DNA of 64,000 nucleotides, taken from assembly GCF_000523275.1 (NCBI RefSeq), contig NZ_ATHQ01000001.1:1-64000 (forward strand), written 5' to 3'. Made by a program: the position numbers and the translations under genes. Position 1 is the stretch's first letter. Every line of letters begins with the position of its first letter. Source of the DNA: Lebetimonas sp. JH292. Lineage in GTDB: Bacteria; Campylobacterota; Campylobacteria; Campylobacterales; Nautiliaceae. The notes under the pieces were generated by a model. That model was not told where the DNA came from, made no database searches, and saw only the letters and a list, made by a program, of their open reading frames with translations. Shown piece after piece: positions 1-7,838 of the stretch.

Positions 1-243
1 AGAAACTCTTTAAAATTTGTCTCTTACAAAGACAGAAAAGAAATTGCAAAGGATTTAAAATCAGTATATCAAGCTGATACTGAGGATTTAGCCATTCAAA
101 ATCTTGAATATTTCAATGAAAAATGGGGCAAAAGATACCCTCATATAAATCCAATTGAATCTTTAAATTCTATCAAAAAATGGAAAAGTAACAGAATCAG
201 AAATTGGTTTGTAATTTATCCGCAACTTGTGATATATTTCTAG
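1..243 (+). pseudogene. IS256-family (mutator) transposase remnant
   Basis: The open frame enters from the left edge and ends at a stop at 243. It reads RNSLKFVSYKDRKEIAKDL, then EKWGKRYPH, then NPIESLN, then RIRNWFVIYPQLVIYF. These blocks match, in order, the C-terminal half of IS256-type DDE transposases. The stretch normally found between KWGKKYP and NAIESLN is missing, and so is the longer stretch between IESLN and the terminal PIRNW block. The frame is therefore internally deleted at least twice and cannot encode an active enzyme. No terminal inverted repeat was recognised. It lies beside an NRAMP pseudogene, so this edge of the window looks like a zone of decay. The family call is from remembered motifs. 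Confidence 0.72.
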
Positions 244-296
244 GAATTTTTAGTAAAATATCTTAAAGCTTTAGTATATGGGTTTTATTTACACAG

Positions 297-830
297 TTAA
301 TTTGATGGGCTTAAAAACTCCGCTTTTAAATATACCTGACCGATTCCGTCAACTCTGCATGATACATGATCTGGAACATCGCACATTCTTATATTTTTAA
401 TTACTGTTCCTCTTTTTATGGTTTTTCCAGCGCCTTTTACATCCAAATCTTTTATAACTGTTACATTATCTCCATTTTTTAATTCATTTCCGTTTGCATC
501 TAAAATTTTTTCTTCTTTTTTGTTTGCAATTGCCATTTCTTCATCTGTTAAATAAATCATATCTGTTAAATCGCTTCTGCCAAGTGCACTTAAAATTTTG
601 TAGCTCAATATTTTTACAGCAGGAACTTCACTCCACATAGCTGTATTTAAACAATTGAAGTGACTTTCATCATAATTTTCTGATTCTATTTGATTTCTAC
701 AGGTTTCGCAAAGTACAACATATCCGTCATTATTATCACTTTCAAAAACTACGTATATAGAAAGGTTATTATCACTTTCACATAATTCACATTTATTGTT
801 AGCTCTATTAAAGATTTCTTTTTCATTCAT
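297..830 (-). CDS. yjdM: PhnA/YjdM-family zinc-ribbon protein
   Basis: This 177-residue cytoplasmic protein carries an N-terminal zinc ribbon, C14-x2-C17 and C41-x2-C44, and a C-terminal PhnA domain beginning near residue 108 (LDANGNELKNGDNV, then DLDVKGAGKTIKRGT). The E. coli homologue YjdM is about 110 residues; the longer form with a linker between ribbon and PhnA domain is common in other phyla. Despite the old name, the family has no proven role in phosphonate use. It stands alone between two pseudogenes, with a short AT-rich leader at 831-900. The start is an ATG preceded by AAAAGGAAAAAA. Function is unknown; family assignment is firm. Confidence 0.88.
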   Translation of the reverse strand: MNEKEIFNRANNKCELCESDNNLSIYVVFESDNNDGYVVLCETCRNQIESENYDESHFNCLNTAMWSEVPAVKILSYKILSALGRSDLTDMIYLTDEEMAIANKKEEKILDANGNELKNGDNVTVIKDLDVKGAGKTIKRGTVIKNIRMCDVPDHVSCRVDGIGQVYLKAEFLSPSN

Positions 831-964
831 TTTTTTCCTTTTTTAAAAAATTATAACAAATTAGAACTAAATTAAATTATAAAACATAATTAAATTTAAA
901 ATTATTGTTGCTACTAAAGTAAATAGAGTAAAAACATTATTAAAAAGCGTATTTTTATATATTA

Positions 965-1783
965 TTATAAGGAAAATCGTCTAAAACCTGTGAATAATAA
1001 AGGGCATCAACTACTGATAAAGGTGAAATAACAATAATATCTCCAAAATTACGCCAATAGAAAATAGGGCAAAAGCATATTTCCCGGCTACCGGTTTTAA
1101 AGCTTCAGCTATACTTTGAATTGTATCTATATTGTTATGACCAAGCATACGATAAAAGATTAGAATATATCATCCCAATAATTGTATCTATTGTTTTTTG
1201 CTTGAACGACTGTTTTATGTTCTTCTTTTTCTTCTGCAGCGTGCCGCTATAATCCAAGCTGTTTTCATTTCAATATGAGGAATAAAAGTATTTAAAAGAA
1301 CTTCTTTAATGTTTGGATGGGCAATAATAGCATTTATAATATATACCAATAATATTAAATATATTGCAATATATCCAATAAATGCCGTTATTGGAATAAG
1401 AAAATAAAGTTGATTTTTACCTGTAATAATGCCTAAAATAGCAGCTAATGCTTCTAAATCTGCTCCTATTGTTAAAATATTAGCAACAGAAAATATCAAA
1501 ATTTATTATAAAACGCATTTGTAAGTTCAGGTAAACTTTTACCCGTTACAAGAGCAATTCTTACAATTGTATTTTGAACACCAATCATCATAGGAGTTGA
1601 TAATAAAAGTAACCATAGCTGAGAAAATCCGGTAGTAGCTCCCACCATCGTATAAGTTACAATTCCTGCAGGATCATCACTAGCACCTCCTGTAATAATG
1701 CCAGGACCTAATTCTTTAATTCTTTCACGGTTTTTTGCTATATCTGATTTGATTTTTTCTTTAAAATTTTCAAATTTAGACAT
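965..1783 (-). pseudogene. NRAMP-family divalent metal transporter pseudogene (mntH-like)
   Basis: Reading from 1783 downwards, the first frame gives GPGIITGGASDDPAGIVTYT, the NRAMP TM1 signature, but stops near 1496. A second frame continues with FSVANILTIGADLEALAA and HPNIKEVLLNTFIPHIE, typical NRAMP middle segments. Further fragments follow in other frames: AAEEKEEHKTVVQAK, TIDTIIGMIYSNLLSYA, AEALKPVAGKYAFALFSIGVI and ALYYSQVLDDF. All are in the family's normal order, so this is one gene broken by several deletions and frameshifts. A working copy would import Mn2+ or Fe2+ with protons. The number of lesions rules out a single sequencing error. Confidence 0.85.
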
Positions 1784-1967
1784 ATAGTTTTCCTAATTTT
1801 TCAATATCTTTATAATAATATTAACATAGTTTTGTATTTTTGTTTTGTATTTTTTAAATAATAATGGAATTGGAATAATTAAATATTTGTTTTTTATTTG
1901 CTTTTATAGAAATAAAAATTTAATTTATTATTTAGTTAACATAATGTATATTCTCTTAAAATTATTT

Positions 1968-2654
1968 TTAAAGCTTCATAAACCTTTGTGCATCTTTAAA
2001 TGCACTGTTATCATCAGTGTTATTAAAATAAACAAAAGATTCATCTAAAAGATTTAATTTAATACTTTTTAAAATATCATCAGGATAAGAGCCTACATAT
2101 TTTCCGCTAAATCCGTGAAATCTTACATAATTAAAATCTGCGGTATACTCAAAAACAAACTCCTGATTATAATCATGCCAAACCAAACAAATATTAGCGT
2201 TCTTCATAATTTCATATACTTCATCGTTATACCAGGTTTTATTTCTGCATTCTATTGCATATTTTAAATTTTTATCCAAAGCATTTACAAAATTTAACAA
2301 AAGTTCTTTTTTATATTTTAAGCTTGGAGGAAGCTGAAAAAGAATTACCCCTAATTTATCTCCCAAAACAGATACAATATTCAAAAATTCTTTTAATTTA
2401 TCCGCATTTTTTAATTTTGAAGTATGAGTTATTATTTTATTGGATTTAATTGAAAGTTTAAAATCATTTTTAATTTTATATTTCCAGTTTTTTATTGTTG
2501 TAATTTTAGGAAATCTGTAAAAGGTTGAATTAAGTTCAAGCGAATTAAAGAACTTAACATAATATTCCAGCCATTTGGAAGTTGGAAGCCCGGAAGGGTA
2601 AAAATCCCCTTGCCAGTTGCGGTAAAAATAACCGCTTGTTCCTATATATACCAT
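1968..2654 (-). CDS. DUF72 (YecE-like) family protein
   Basis: This 228-residue soluble protein opens with MVYIGTSGYFYRNWQGDFYP, followed by LEYYVKFFNSLELNSTFYRFP. Both are the hallmark N-terminal blocks of DUF72, a TIM-barrel family of unknown reaction. Later AIECRNKTWY and YVRFHGFSGKYVGSYP also fit. It is slightly shorter than the usual 240-270 residues but appears complete. Its ATG overlaps the last base of the dctM stop codon, so it is the last gene of the minus-strand run that starts with fapA. No function is claimed. Confidence 0.85.
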   Translation of the reverse strand: MVYIGTSGYFYRNWQGDFYPSGLPTSKWLEYYVKFFNSLELNSTFYRFPKITTIKNWKYKIKNDFKLSIKSNKIITHTSKLKNADKLKEFLNIVSVLGDKLGVILFQLPPSLKYKKELLLNFVNALDKNLKYAIECRNKTWYNDEVYEIMKNANICLVWHDYNQEFVFEYTADFNYVRFHGFSGKYVGSYPDDILKSIKLNLLDESFVYFNNTDDNSAFKDAQRFMKL

Positions 2655-3946
2655 TACTTAACCATTATGTGCACCAAATGCGGATAAAAAATCAGTATCA
2701 AAAGAGCAATAACCTGAAAAATAATAAAAGGAATTACACCTATGTATAAATCTTTGGTCTGAATTTTATCCCCAGCCGCTCCTTTTAAATAAAACAGGCT
2801 GAATCCGAAAGGCGGTGTTAAAAAGGATGTTTGTAAGTTGACAGCTATAAGCAGTGCAAACCAAAGAGGGTCTATTCCAAACTGTTGAACAATAGGAATT
2901 AAAATAGGAATAACAATAAATGTAATTTCGACAAAATCTACAAAAAAACCTAAAATAAAAATAACCAGCATTGTAATTGCAACAAATATATACGGATTTG
3001 AAATGTCCTGGGTAAAAAACTGTGTAATTAAATCCCCTGCCCCGCTTTCGTTAAATACCAGTGAAAATGCCCTTGCACCGATTAACACCATAAAAACCAT
3101 GGCGGTAGTTTTTACTGTTTCAACGCTTGAATATCTCAAAAGTTCCCAATTAAATGTTTTATATACAATTGCTAAAATAATTGAGCCAAGAGCACCTATT
3201 GCCGCTGATTCCGTAGGTGTTGCAAAGCCTGCAAATATACTTCCCAATACCAATATAATTAAAATAGAAGGTGCAATTAAAGATTTTAAAGCATCAATTA
3301 TTATTTTTGAATATTTTTCGTCTGTCTCAATGGCCGGAGCAATTTCAGGTTTTATAAAAGCCAAAATTAAAATATATATAATATAAAGTCCGACTATAAT
3401 TAATCCCGGAATTACAGCAGCTTTAAATAAATCACCTACACTTATCTGCATAACCGCTCCCAAAATAATTAAAACAATGCTTGGAGGAATAATCTGACCA
3501 AGAGTACCGCTTGCCGCAATTACACCGCTTGCAAGACGTGGAGAATATCCGTGTCTAATCATTACAGGAAGTGATATAACCGTCATCATCACGACGCTTG
3601 CACCCACAATTCCCGTAGATGCGGCTAAAATTGCACCGACTACAACAATTGCTATTGCAAGCCCTCCCCTTACGGGTCCAAATAATTTTCCAATTGATTC
3701 AAGCATATTTTCGGCAATTTTGCTTTTTTCTAATATAAATCCCATAAGAATAAACAAAGGAACGGCCATAAGTGTAAAATTCTGCATAACACCGTATATT
3801 CTATAAGGCAAAAGCCCAAAAACGTCAAGTCCTATGTTTGGATCGATAAATGCAACAAAAATCGCACTTGCGCCAAAAGCAAAAGCAACCGGAATACCGA
3901 GCATTAATAAAACAAATGCCACCGCAAAAAGAATTATACCTGTCAT
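2654..3946 (-). CDS. dctM: TRAP transporter large permease, DctM subunit
   Basis: The 430-residue product is a strongly hydrophobic inner-membrane protein with about a dozen membrane segments. It belongs to the TRAP DctM family: FAFGASAIFVAFIDP near the N-terminus, GAILAASTGIVGASVVMMTVI, PPSIVLIILGAVMQISVGDLFKAAVIPG in the middle, and LQTSFLTPPFGFSLFYLKG near the C-terminus. It forms the Na+-driven import channel with DctQ, encoded immediately upstream with a 4-base overlap. TRAP transporters need a periplasmic DctP binding protein, and none is encoded nearby. The substrate (C4-dicarboxylate or other organic acid) cannot be told from the permease. Confidence 0.93.
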   Translation of the reverse strand: MTGIILFAVAFVLLMLGIPVAFAFGASAIFVAFIDPNIGLDVFGLLPYRIYGVMQNFTLMAVPLFILMGFILEKSKIAENMLESIGKLFGPVRGGLAIAIVVVGAILAASTGIVGASVVMMTVISLPVMIRHGYSPRLASGVIAASGTLGQIIPPSIVLIILGAVMQISVGDLFKAAVIPGLIIVGLYIIYILILAFIKPEIAPAIETDEKYSKIIIDALKSLIAPSILIILVLGSIFAGFATPTESAAIGALGSIILAIVYKTFNWELLRYSSVETVKTTAMVFMVLIGARAFSLVFNESGAGDLITQFFTQDISNPYIFVAITMLVIFILGFFVDFVEITFIVIPILIPIVQQFGIDPLWFALLIAVNLQTSFLTPPFGFSLFYLKGAAGDKIQTKDLYIGVIPFIIFQVIALLILIFYPHLVHIMVK

Positions 3947-4524
3947 TTTACACCTTTTAATTTATAATATGCTTTTCTAAGTTCGGCTACACATTGTATT
4001 ATTACCACTAAAAAAGCCCATATTATCGCCGATTTAATAATCCATCTGCAGCAAAGCCCACCCGGGTCTGCTGATTGTTCATGCATAGAATAACTCATTT
4101 GAACAAAAGGAATAGCTTCAATCACTATTAAAGTCGATAGGGGAATTACAAAAAAAATAATTGTAATTATTTGAATTATCGCCTTAATTTTTATCGGAAA
4201 TTTGTCATAAAATATGTCCACCCTTACGTGCTTATCCCTAGCTAAAGTATAAGCTATGGAAAAAAGAAATGTTATATCAAACAGATGCCATTCAAGCTCC
4301 TGCATAGCAATGCTTCCGCCATGCCACAATTTCCTTGCAATTACATCATAACTTACAATTAGAGTCATTGTTATAAGAGCAATTATAGATATAATCATAA
4401 AAAATTTGCTTAAATTTTCAGCCATTAAATCAATTTTGGGAATAAAAGAGAGAATAATTACAGCTATTGCAACACCGATAATACTTAAATCGATGTGATT
4501 ACTCAAATTTAATAAAAAATCCAT
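3943..4524 (-). CDS. dctQ: TRAP transporter small permease, DctQ subunit
   Basis: The 193-residue protein has four predicted membrane segments (about residues 15-30, 38-60, 83-100 and 116-140, with a further hydrophobic stretch near 168-185). It has the DctQ pattern ELEWHLFDITFLFSIAYTLARDKHVRVDIFYDKFP in the middle. DctQ is the small membrane partner of DctM. The pair follows murF by 45 bases that are filled by an AT-rich tandem repeat, so transcription from the cell-wall operon probably continues into them. It ends in ATGA overlap with dctM. Confidence 0.9.
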   Translation of the reverse strand: MDFLLNLSNHIDLSIIGVAIAVIILSFIPKIDLMAENLSKFFMIISIIALITMTLIVSYDVIARKLWHGGSIAMQELEWHLFDITFLFSIAYTLARDKHVRVDIFYDKFPIKIKAIIQIITIIFFVIPLSTLIVIEAIPFVQMSYSMHEQSADPGGLCCRWIIKSAIIWAFLVVIIQCVAELRKAYYKLKGVK

Positions 4525-4572
4525 TTCTAATCCTTTAACTTTTCATTTTTAACTTTTAATTTTTAACTTTTA
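4525..4572 (-). repeat. AT-rich heptad-like tandem repeat between murF and dctQ
   Basis: Read on the minus strand this is a run of AAAAGTTAAAAATTAAAAG-type units: three copies of TAACTTTT-like sequence in 45 bases on the plus strand. It fills the whole gap between murF and dctQ. The same kind of repeat occurs at 12533-12560, 21541-21578, 24273-24305 and inside bioA. Confidence 0.6.
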
Positions 4573-5979
4573 TAAGTATTCTGGCAAATCATTGCTAAAA
4601 AGAATTAAATCCCCCGTTTTTGTAACATCAGACAATATCTTTTCAAGATTGTTTTTATTTTTAAGAATTATTTTTTCTATTGTTAAATTTTCACAAAGCG
4701 TTTTTCTGTTAGCTTCCCCCGTAATAATTGCAATATCAAAAACACTGTTTATTTTTTTTGCAATTTTTTCATTCATCTCTTTCGTACCCTCTACAATTCC
4801 TGGAGTTACAATAATTTTTCTTCCGTTAAATTCTTTTACCAAATCATATGAGCTCAACATTCCTTCAATATTACCGTTGAAGCTGTCATCAATAATTATT
4901 TTGCCGCCCACTTCTATTTTTTGAAGTCTGTGGGGTACATTTTCCAATTTTAGCACTTTGTATTTTATTTTTTCAATATTTTTTATAAATTCTATCGCAA
5001 CAAAGACGGCAAGTGTTACATTTAGTGCATTAAATTCCCCTAAAACTGCTGATTTAAAATGCTGGGGTTCTCCGTTTATTTCCACATCCCACTCTATTCC
5101 ATTTAGAGATGATTTCACATTTTTTATTTTATCTTTTATTACAATTACTTTTTCATTGTCTATTTTCTCGTATGAAAAACCTTTTTTTAATTTCGGACTT
5201 TCAAAAATTTCAAATTTAGTTTTTTTAATATTTTCCAATGTTTTAAAATATTCTATATGCTGAGGGCCTATTTTTCCAAGTACTGAGTATTCGTTTTCTA
5301 AAAATTTAACTATCTCTTTTATATCTCCTTTTTCCCTTGCCCCGGCTTCAGCTATGTAAATTTGTGTATCTTCGGGTAAATCTCTGTTTATATCTAAAAC
5401 AATGCCTTTTATCGTATTTACGCTTCTCGGGGTTTTATAAGTTTTATAATCATCTTTTAACAACTGATAAATAAAGTTTTTAATTGAAGTTTTTCCGTAA
5501 CTTGCAGTTATTGCAATAATGGTAGGATTAATTTTATTTAATTTTTCTTTTGCCTTTCTTTTGTATGCTAAAAACAGAATATATTCAATCCATTCAGAAA
5601 ACATTATACTGAATATTAAAACACACAAAATACCGATACCCGGATTTATTTTGAGTTTATATATAAAAAGCAGATTTATTGTTTCAAGCAGCCCTAAAAT
5701 TAAAAAAAATCTTTTTACCCTTTTTGTAATATTTAAACCTTTGGTTCTTCTGGCCCATAAAAATACTGCGGGAATTAAACCGAAAAAAAGATATATCCAA
5801 AAAAATTTATAAGCTACAATATAAGTAACAACAGGAACAACAAAATATATCAAATGCCAAAAAGGTTTATGAAAATGAAATATAATTCTTTTAACTTTAT
5901 AGTTATACCATTGAAGCGTGGTAATTAAATAAAATCCCAAAACATAAGCCGTTATAAAATTAACAATCAATTCAAACAT
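4570..5979 (-). CDS. murF: MurF-type UDP-MurNAc-tripeptide--D-Ala-D-Ala ligase, membrane-anchored form
   Basis: The protein (469 residues) is a Mur ligase that adds D-Ala-D-Ala to the UDP-MurNAc peptide, the last cytoplasmic step of peptidoglycan precursor synthesis. Residues 1 to about 145 form several membrane segments, an N-terminal anchor seen in Campylobacterota MurF. The Mur ligase core follows: P-loop TASYGKTS near 158-165, the central IYIAEAGAREKGDI block, HIEYFKTLENIKKTKFEI, and the C-terminal domain with DDSFNGNIEGMLSSYDLVKEF. Position beside ddl, which makes the D-Ala-D-Ala substrate, supports MurF over other Mur ligases. The start ATG follows AAGGAAATCT. It is 8 bases after acyP. 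Confidence 0.88.
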   Translation of the reverse strand: MFELIVNFITAYVLGFYLITTLQWYNYKVKRIIFHFHKPFWHLIYFVVPVVTYIVAYKFFWIYLFFGLIPAVFLWARRTKGLNITKRVKRFFLILGLLETINLLFIYKLKINPGIGILCVLIFSIMFSEWIEYILFLAYKRKAKEKLNKINPTIIAITASYGKTSIKNFIYQLLKDDYKTYKTPRSVNTIKGIVLDINRDLPEDTQIYIAEAGAREKGDIKEIVKFLENEYSVLGKIGPQHIEYFKTLENIKKTKFEIFESPKLKKGFSYEKIDNEKVIVIKDKIKNVKSSLNGIEWDVEINGEPQHFKSAVLGEFNALNVTLAVFVAIEFIKNIEKIKYKVLKLENVPHRLQKIEVGGKIIIDDSFNGNIEGMLSSYDLVKEFNGRKIIVTPGIVEGTKEMNEKIAKKINSVFDIAIITGEANRKTLCENLTIEKIILKNKNNLEKILSDVTKTGDLILFSNDLPEYL

Positions 5980-5987
5980 AGATTTCC

Positions 5988-6257
5988 TTAATACCTGATT
6001 TCAAAATCACTAAATTTAATTTCAGGTATTTCCTGATATTCAATATTTTCCACAATGGAATAAGGAGAGCCTTCCTTTAATATTTCTAAAAATTCTTTTA
6101 AACTTTTCTCATTTTCAATATTTGCCACTGTTTCAACCATTCCGTCAGGAATATTTTTAATATAACCTTTGAATCCTCTCTTTCTTGCTTTTTCACTTAC
6201 AAATTTTCTATACCAGACACCCTGCACCCTGCCGGAAATTAAAAATTTATAAGTCAT
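5988..6257 (-). CDS. acyP: Acylphosphatase
   Basis: This 89-residue protein has the standard length and fold pattern of acylphosphatase, which hydrolyses acyl phosphates such as carbamoyl- or acetyl-phosphate. The phosphate-binding loop GRVQGVWYRKF (arginine near 17) and the catalytic asparagine in GYIKNIPDGMVE are both present. The gene lies between ddl and murF with no gap to ddl: its ATG directly follows the ddl stop. This is a small passenger gene in the cell-wall operon. Confidence 0.92.
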   Translation of the reverse strand: MTYKFLISGRVQGVWYRKFVSEKARKRGFKGYIKNIPDGMVETVANIENEKSLKEFLEILKEGSPYSIVENIEYQEIPEIKFSDFEIRY

Positions 6258-7292
6258 TTATTTTCCTTTTGCCATTTGTATTTTGTTAATATACTGATAA
6301 TCAATTATAATCTTTTCTTCCAAAGTTACACTTTTTGCAAGCATTTCCAATTTATTTTCAAAATCGTCAAACAGATAATTAGCCATACTTCCGGGAATTG
6401 GATTTATTTCATTAAGATAAATAATTCCGTCTTTTTCAAAAAAATCACATCTAATCAGTGCGTTTTTAAATGTTTTGTTATAAATTTTTGTAAAATTTTC
6501 TTTTATTATTATTTCTAAGTTTTGTTCAATATCACTTAACATAATATTTTTTCTACTGAAATCTAAATATTTTTTTTCAAAATCAAGATATTCTTTTTTT
6601 TCAACTTTTTCTATTTTTGAGAATATAAATTCTTCATTTGCCAAAAAACCGGCAAGATTATATTCATTAATTCCCTCTACAAACGGCTCTGCTATAATTA
6701 AATCATCAAATTCCCTTGCAACATCAAACGCATAATCAAGTTCATTCTGATTTTTTGCAATGCCGACCCCTATGCTGCTGCCAAGTCTGGCAGGTTTTAC
6801 TATTATGGGAAAATTAAATTTTGTTTTTGGAGAATTTATTATTTCATATTCAATTACTTCGACACCTATTTCTTTAGCATAAGCTTTAGTTAAAACTTTG
6901 TTATAACTTATTGCACTTGCCTCAATATTCGGAGATATGGCTTTTATATTAAAAAATTCGAGCATTCCCGGTATTTTACCGTCTTCACCGTCTCGTCCGT
7001 GCACAAGATTAATTGCAACGTCAAAACTTAATTTTTCTTCTTTTTTTAAAATTCCTTTTTTGTAAAAAAATCCGCCCTTTTTTATTTCCAATTTTTGTGA
7101 TTTTTTATATTCACCACTCGCAAAAAACTTACTTTTCATATTTTCTTTTTCTATTAAGTAAAAATCTCTCTTCTCATCTATAAAAACAAATTTTAACTCA
7201 TTGTTTTTTATTTTCTCTTTCAGTGTTATCGCACTTACAATTGAAATTTCATGTTCAAAACTCTGCCCTCCGAATATAATAAGAAAAGTCAT
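6258..7292 (-). CDS. ddl: D-alanine--D-alanine ligase
   Basis: The 344-residue enzyme is an ATP-grasp ligase joining two D-alanines for peptidoglycan. The N-terminal FGGQSFEHEISIVSA block, VHGRDGEDGKIPGMLEF in the substrate-binding region, the ATP-grasp loop KPARLGSSIGVGIA and the metal-binding LNEINPIPGSM near the C-terminus are all intact. It lies directly after ruvA with zero spacing and before acyP and murF, so ligase and its user MurF are co-transcribed. The length matches Campylobacterota Ddl. Confidence 0.95.
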   Translation of the reverse strand: MTFLIIFGGQSFEHEISIVSAITLKEKIKNNELKFVFIDEKRDFYLIEKENMKSKFFASGEYKKSQKLEIKKGGFFYKKGILKKEEKLSFDVAINLVHGRDGEDGKIPGMLEFFNIKAISPNIEASAISYNKVLTKAYAKEIGVEVIEYEIINSPKTKFNFPIIVKPARLGSSIGVGIAKNQNELDYAFDVAREFDDLIIAEPFVEGINEYNLAGFLANEEFIFSKIEKVEKKEYLDFEKKYLDFSRKNIMLSDIEQNLEIIIKENFTKIYNKTFKNALIRCDFFEKDGIIYLNEINPIPGSMANYLFDDFENKLEMLAKSVTLEEKIIIDYQYINKIQMAKGK

Positions 7293-7838
7293 TTATTTTA
7301 CTCCTTTGCTAAGTCTTTTAAGTCCTTCTTTAATCATTTCTTCAACACTGCCTACCTCTACCCCGTCAAGTGCTTTTAAAATATCTTTTTTATTAAAGCC
7401 CAAATTTTCAAGGGCTGTTAAAGCCTGATTAAAAACGGGATTTACATTTTCTATTTCAAATTCGCTCATTTCCATTAATATTCTTTTAGCACTCTTAGGA
7501 CCTATTCCAGGGACTTTTTTAAGTGCTTCAATATTTTTGGTTGAAATTATATCCATAAAAGTTTCGGGAGTGTAGGTTGAACAGATTGCAAGAGCTACTT
7601 TTGGGCCGACTCCGTTTAATTTAATAAGCCGCTCAAAAAGTTTTTTTTCATTTTTATCTAAAAACCCATATAAGCTGTATTCGTTTTCTTTGATAATTTC
7701 AGTAATATAATATATTCCGTCTGATGCATTTGAAAAAGTAAACATACTGACATTCAGTTCATAAACAATCCCGTTTACTTCCAAAAAAATTTTACCGCCT
7801 TCTTTTTCAAAAATTCTACCCTTAAGAGCCGCTATCAT
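7293..7838 (-). CDS. ruvA: Holliday junction branch-migration protein RuvA
   Basis: The product (181 residues) has the RuvA layout: an N-terminal OB-fold (MIAALKGRIFEKEGGKIFLEVNGIVYEL), two helix-hairpin-helix motifs (LNGVGPKVALAI and VPGIGPKSAKRILMEM) and a C-terminal domain III that contacts RuvB (NQALTALENLGFNKKDILKAL). It binds four-way junctions and loads the RuvB motor, which is not in this window. Its ATG lies inside the last 17 bases of fapA, so the two are translationally coupled. Confidence 0.95.
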   Translation of the reverse strand: MIAALKGRIFEKEGGKIFLEVNGIVYELNVSMFTFSNASDGIYYITEIIKENEYSLYGFLDKNEKKLFERLIKLNGVGPKVALAICSTYTPETFMDIISTKNIEALKKVPGIGPKSAKRILMEMSEFEIENVNPVFNQALTALENLGFNKKDILKALDGVEVGSVEEMIKEGLKRLSKGVK

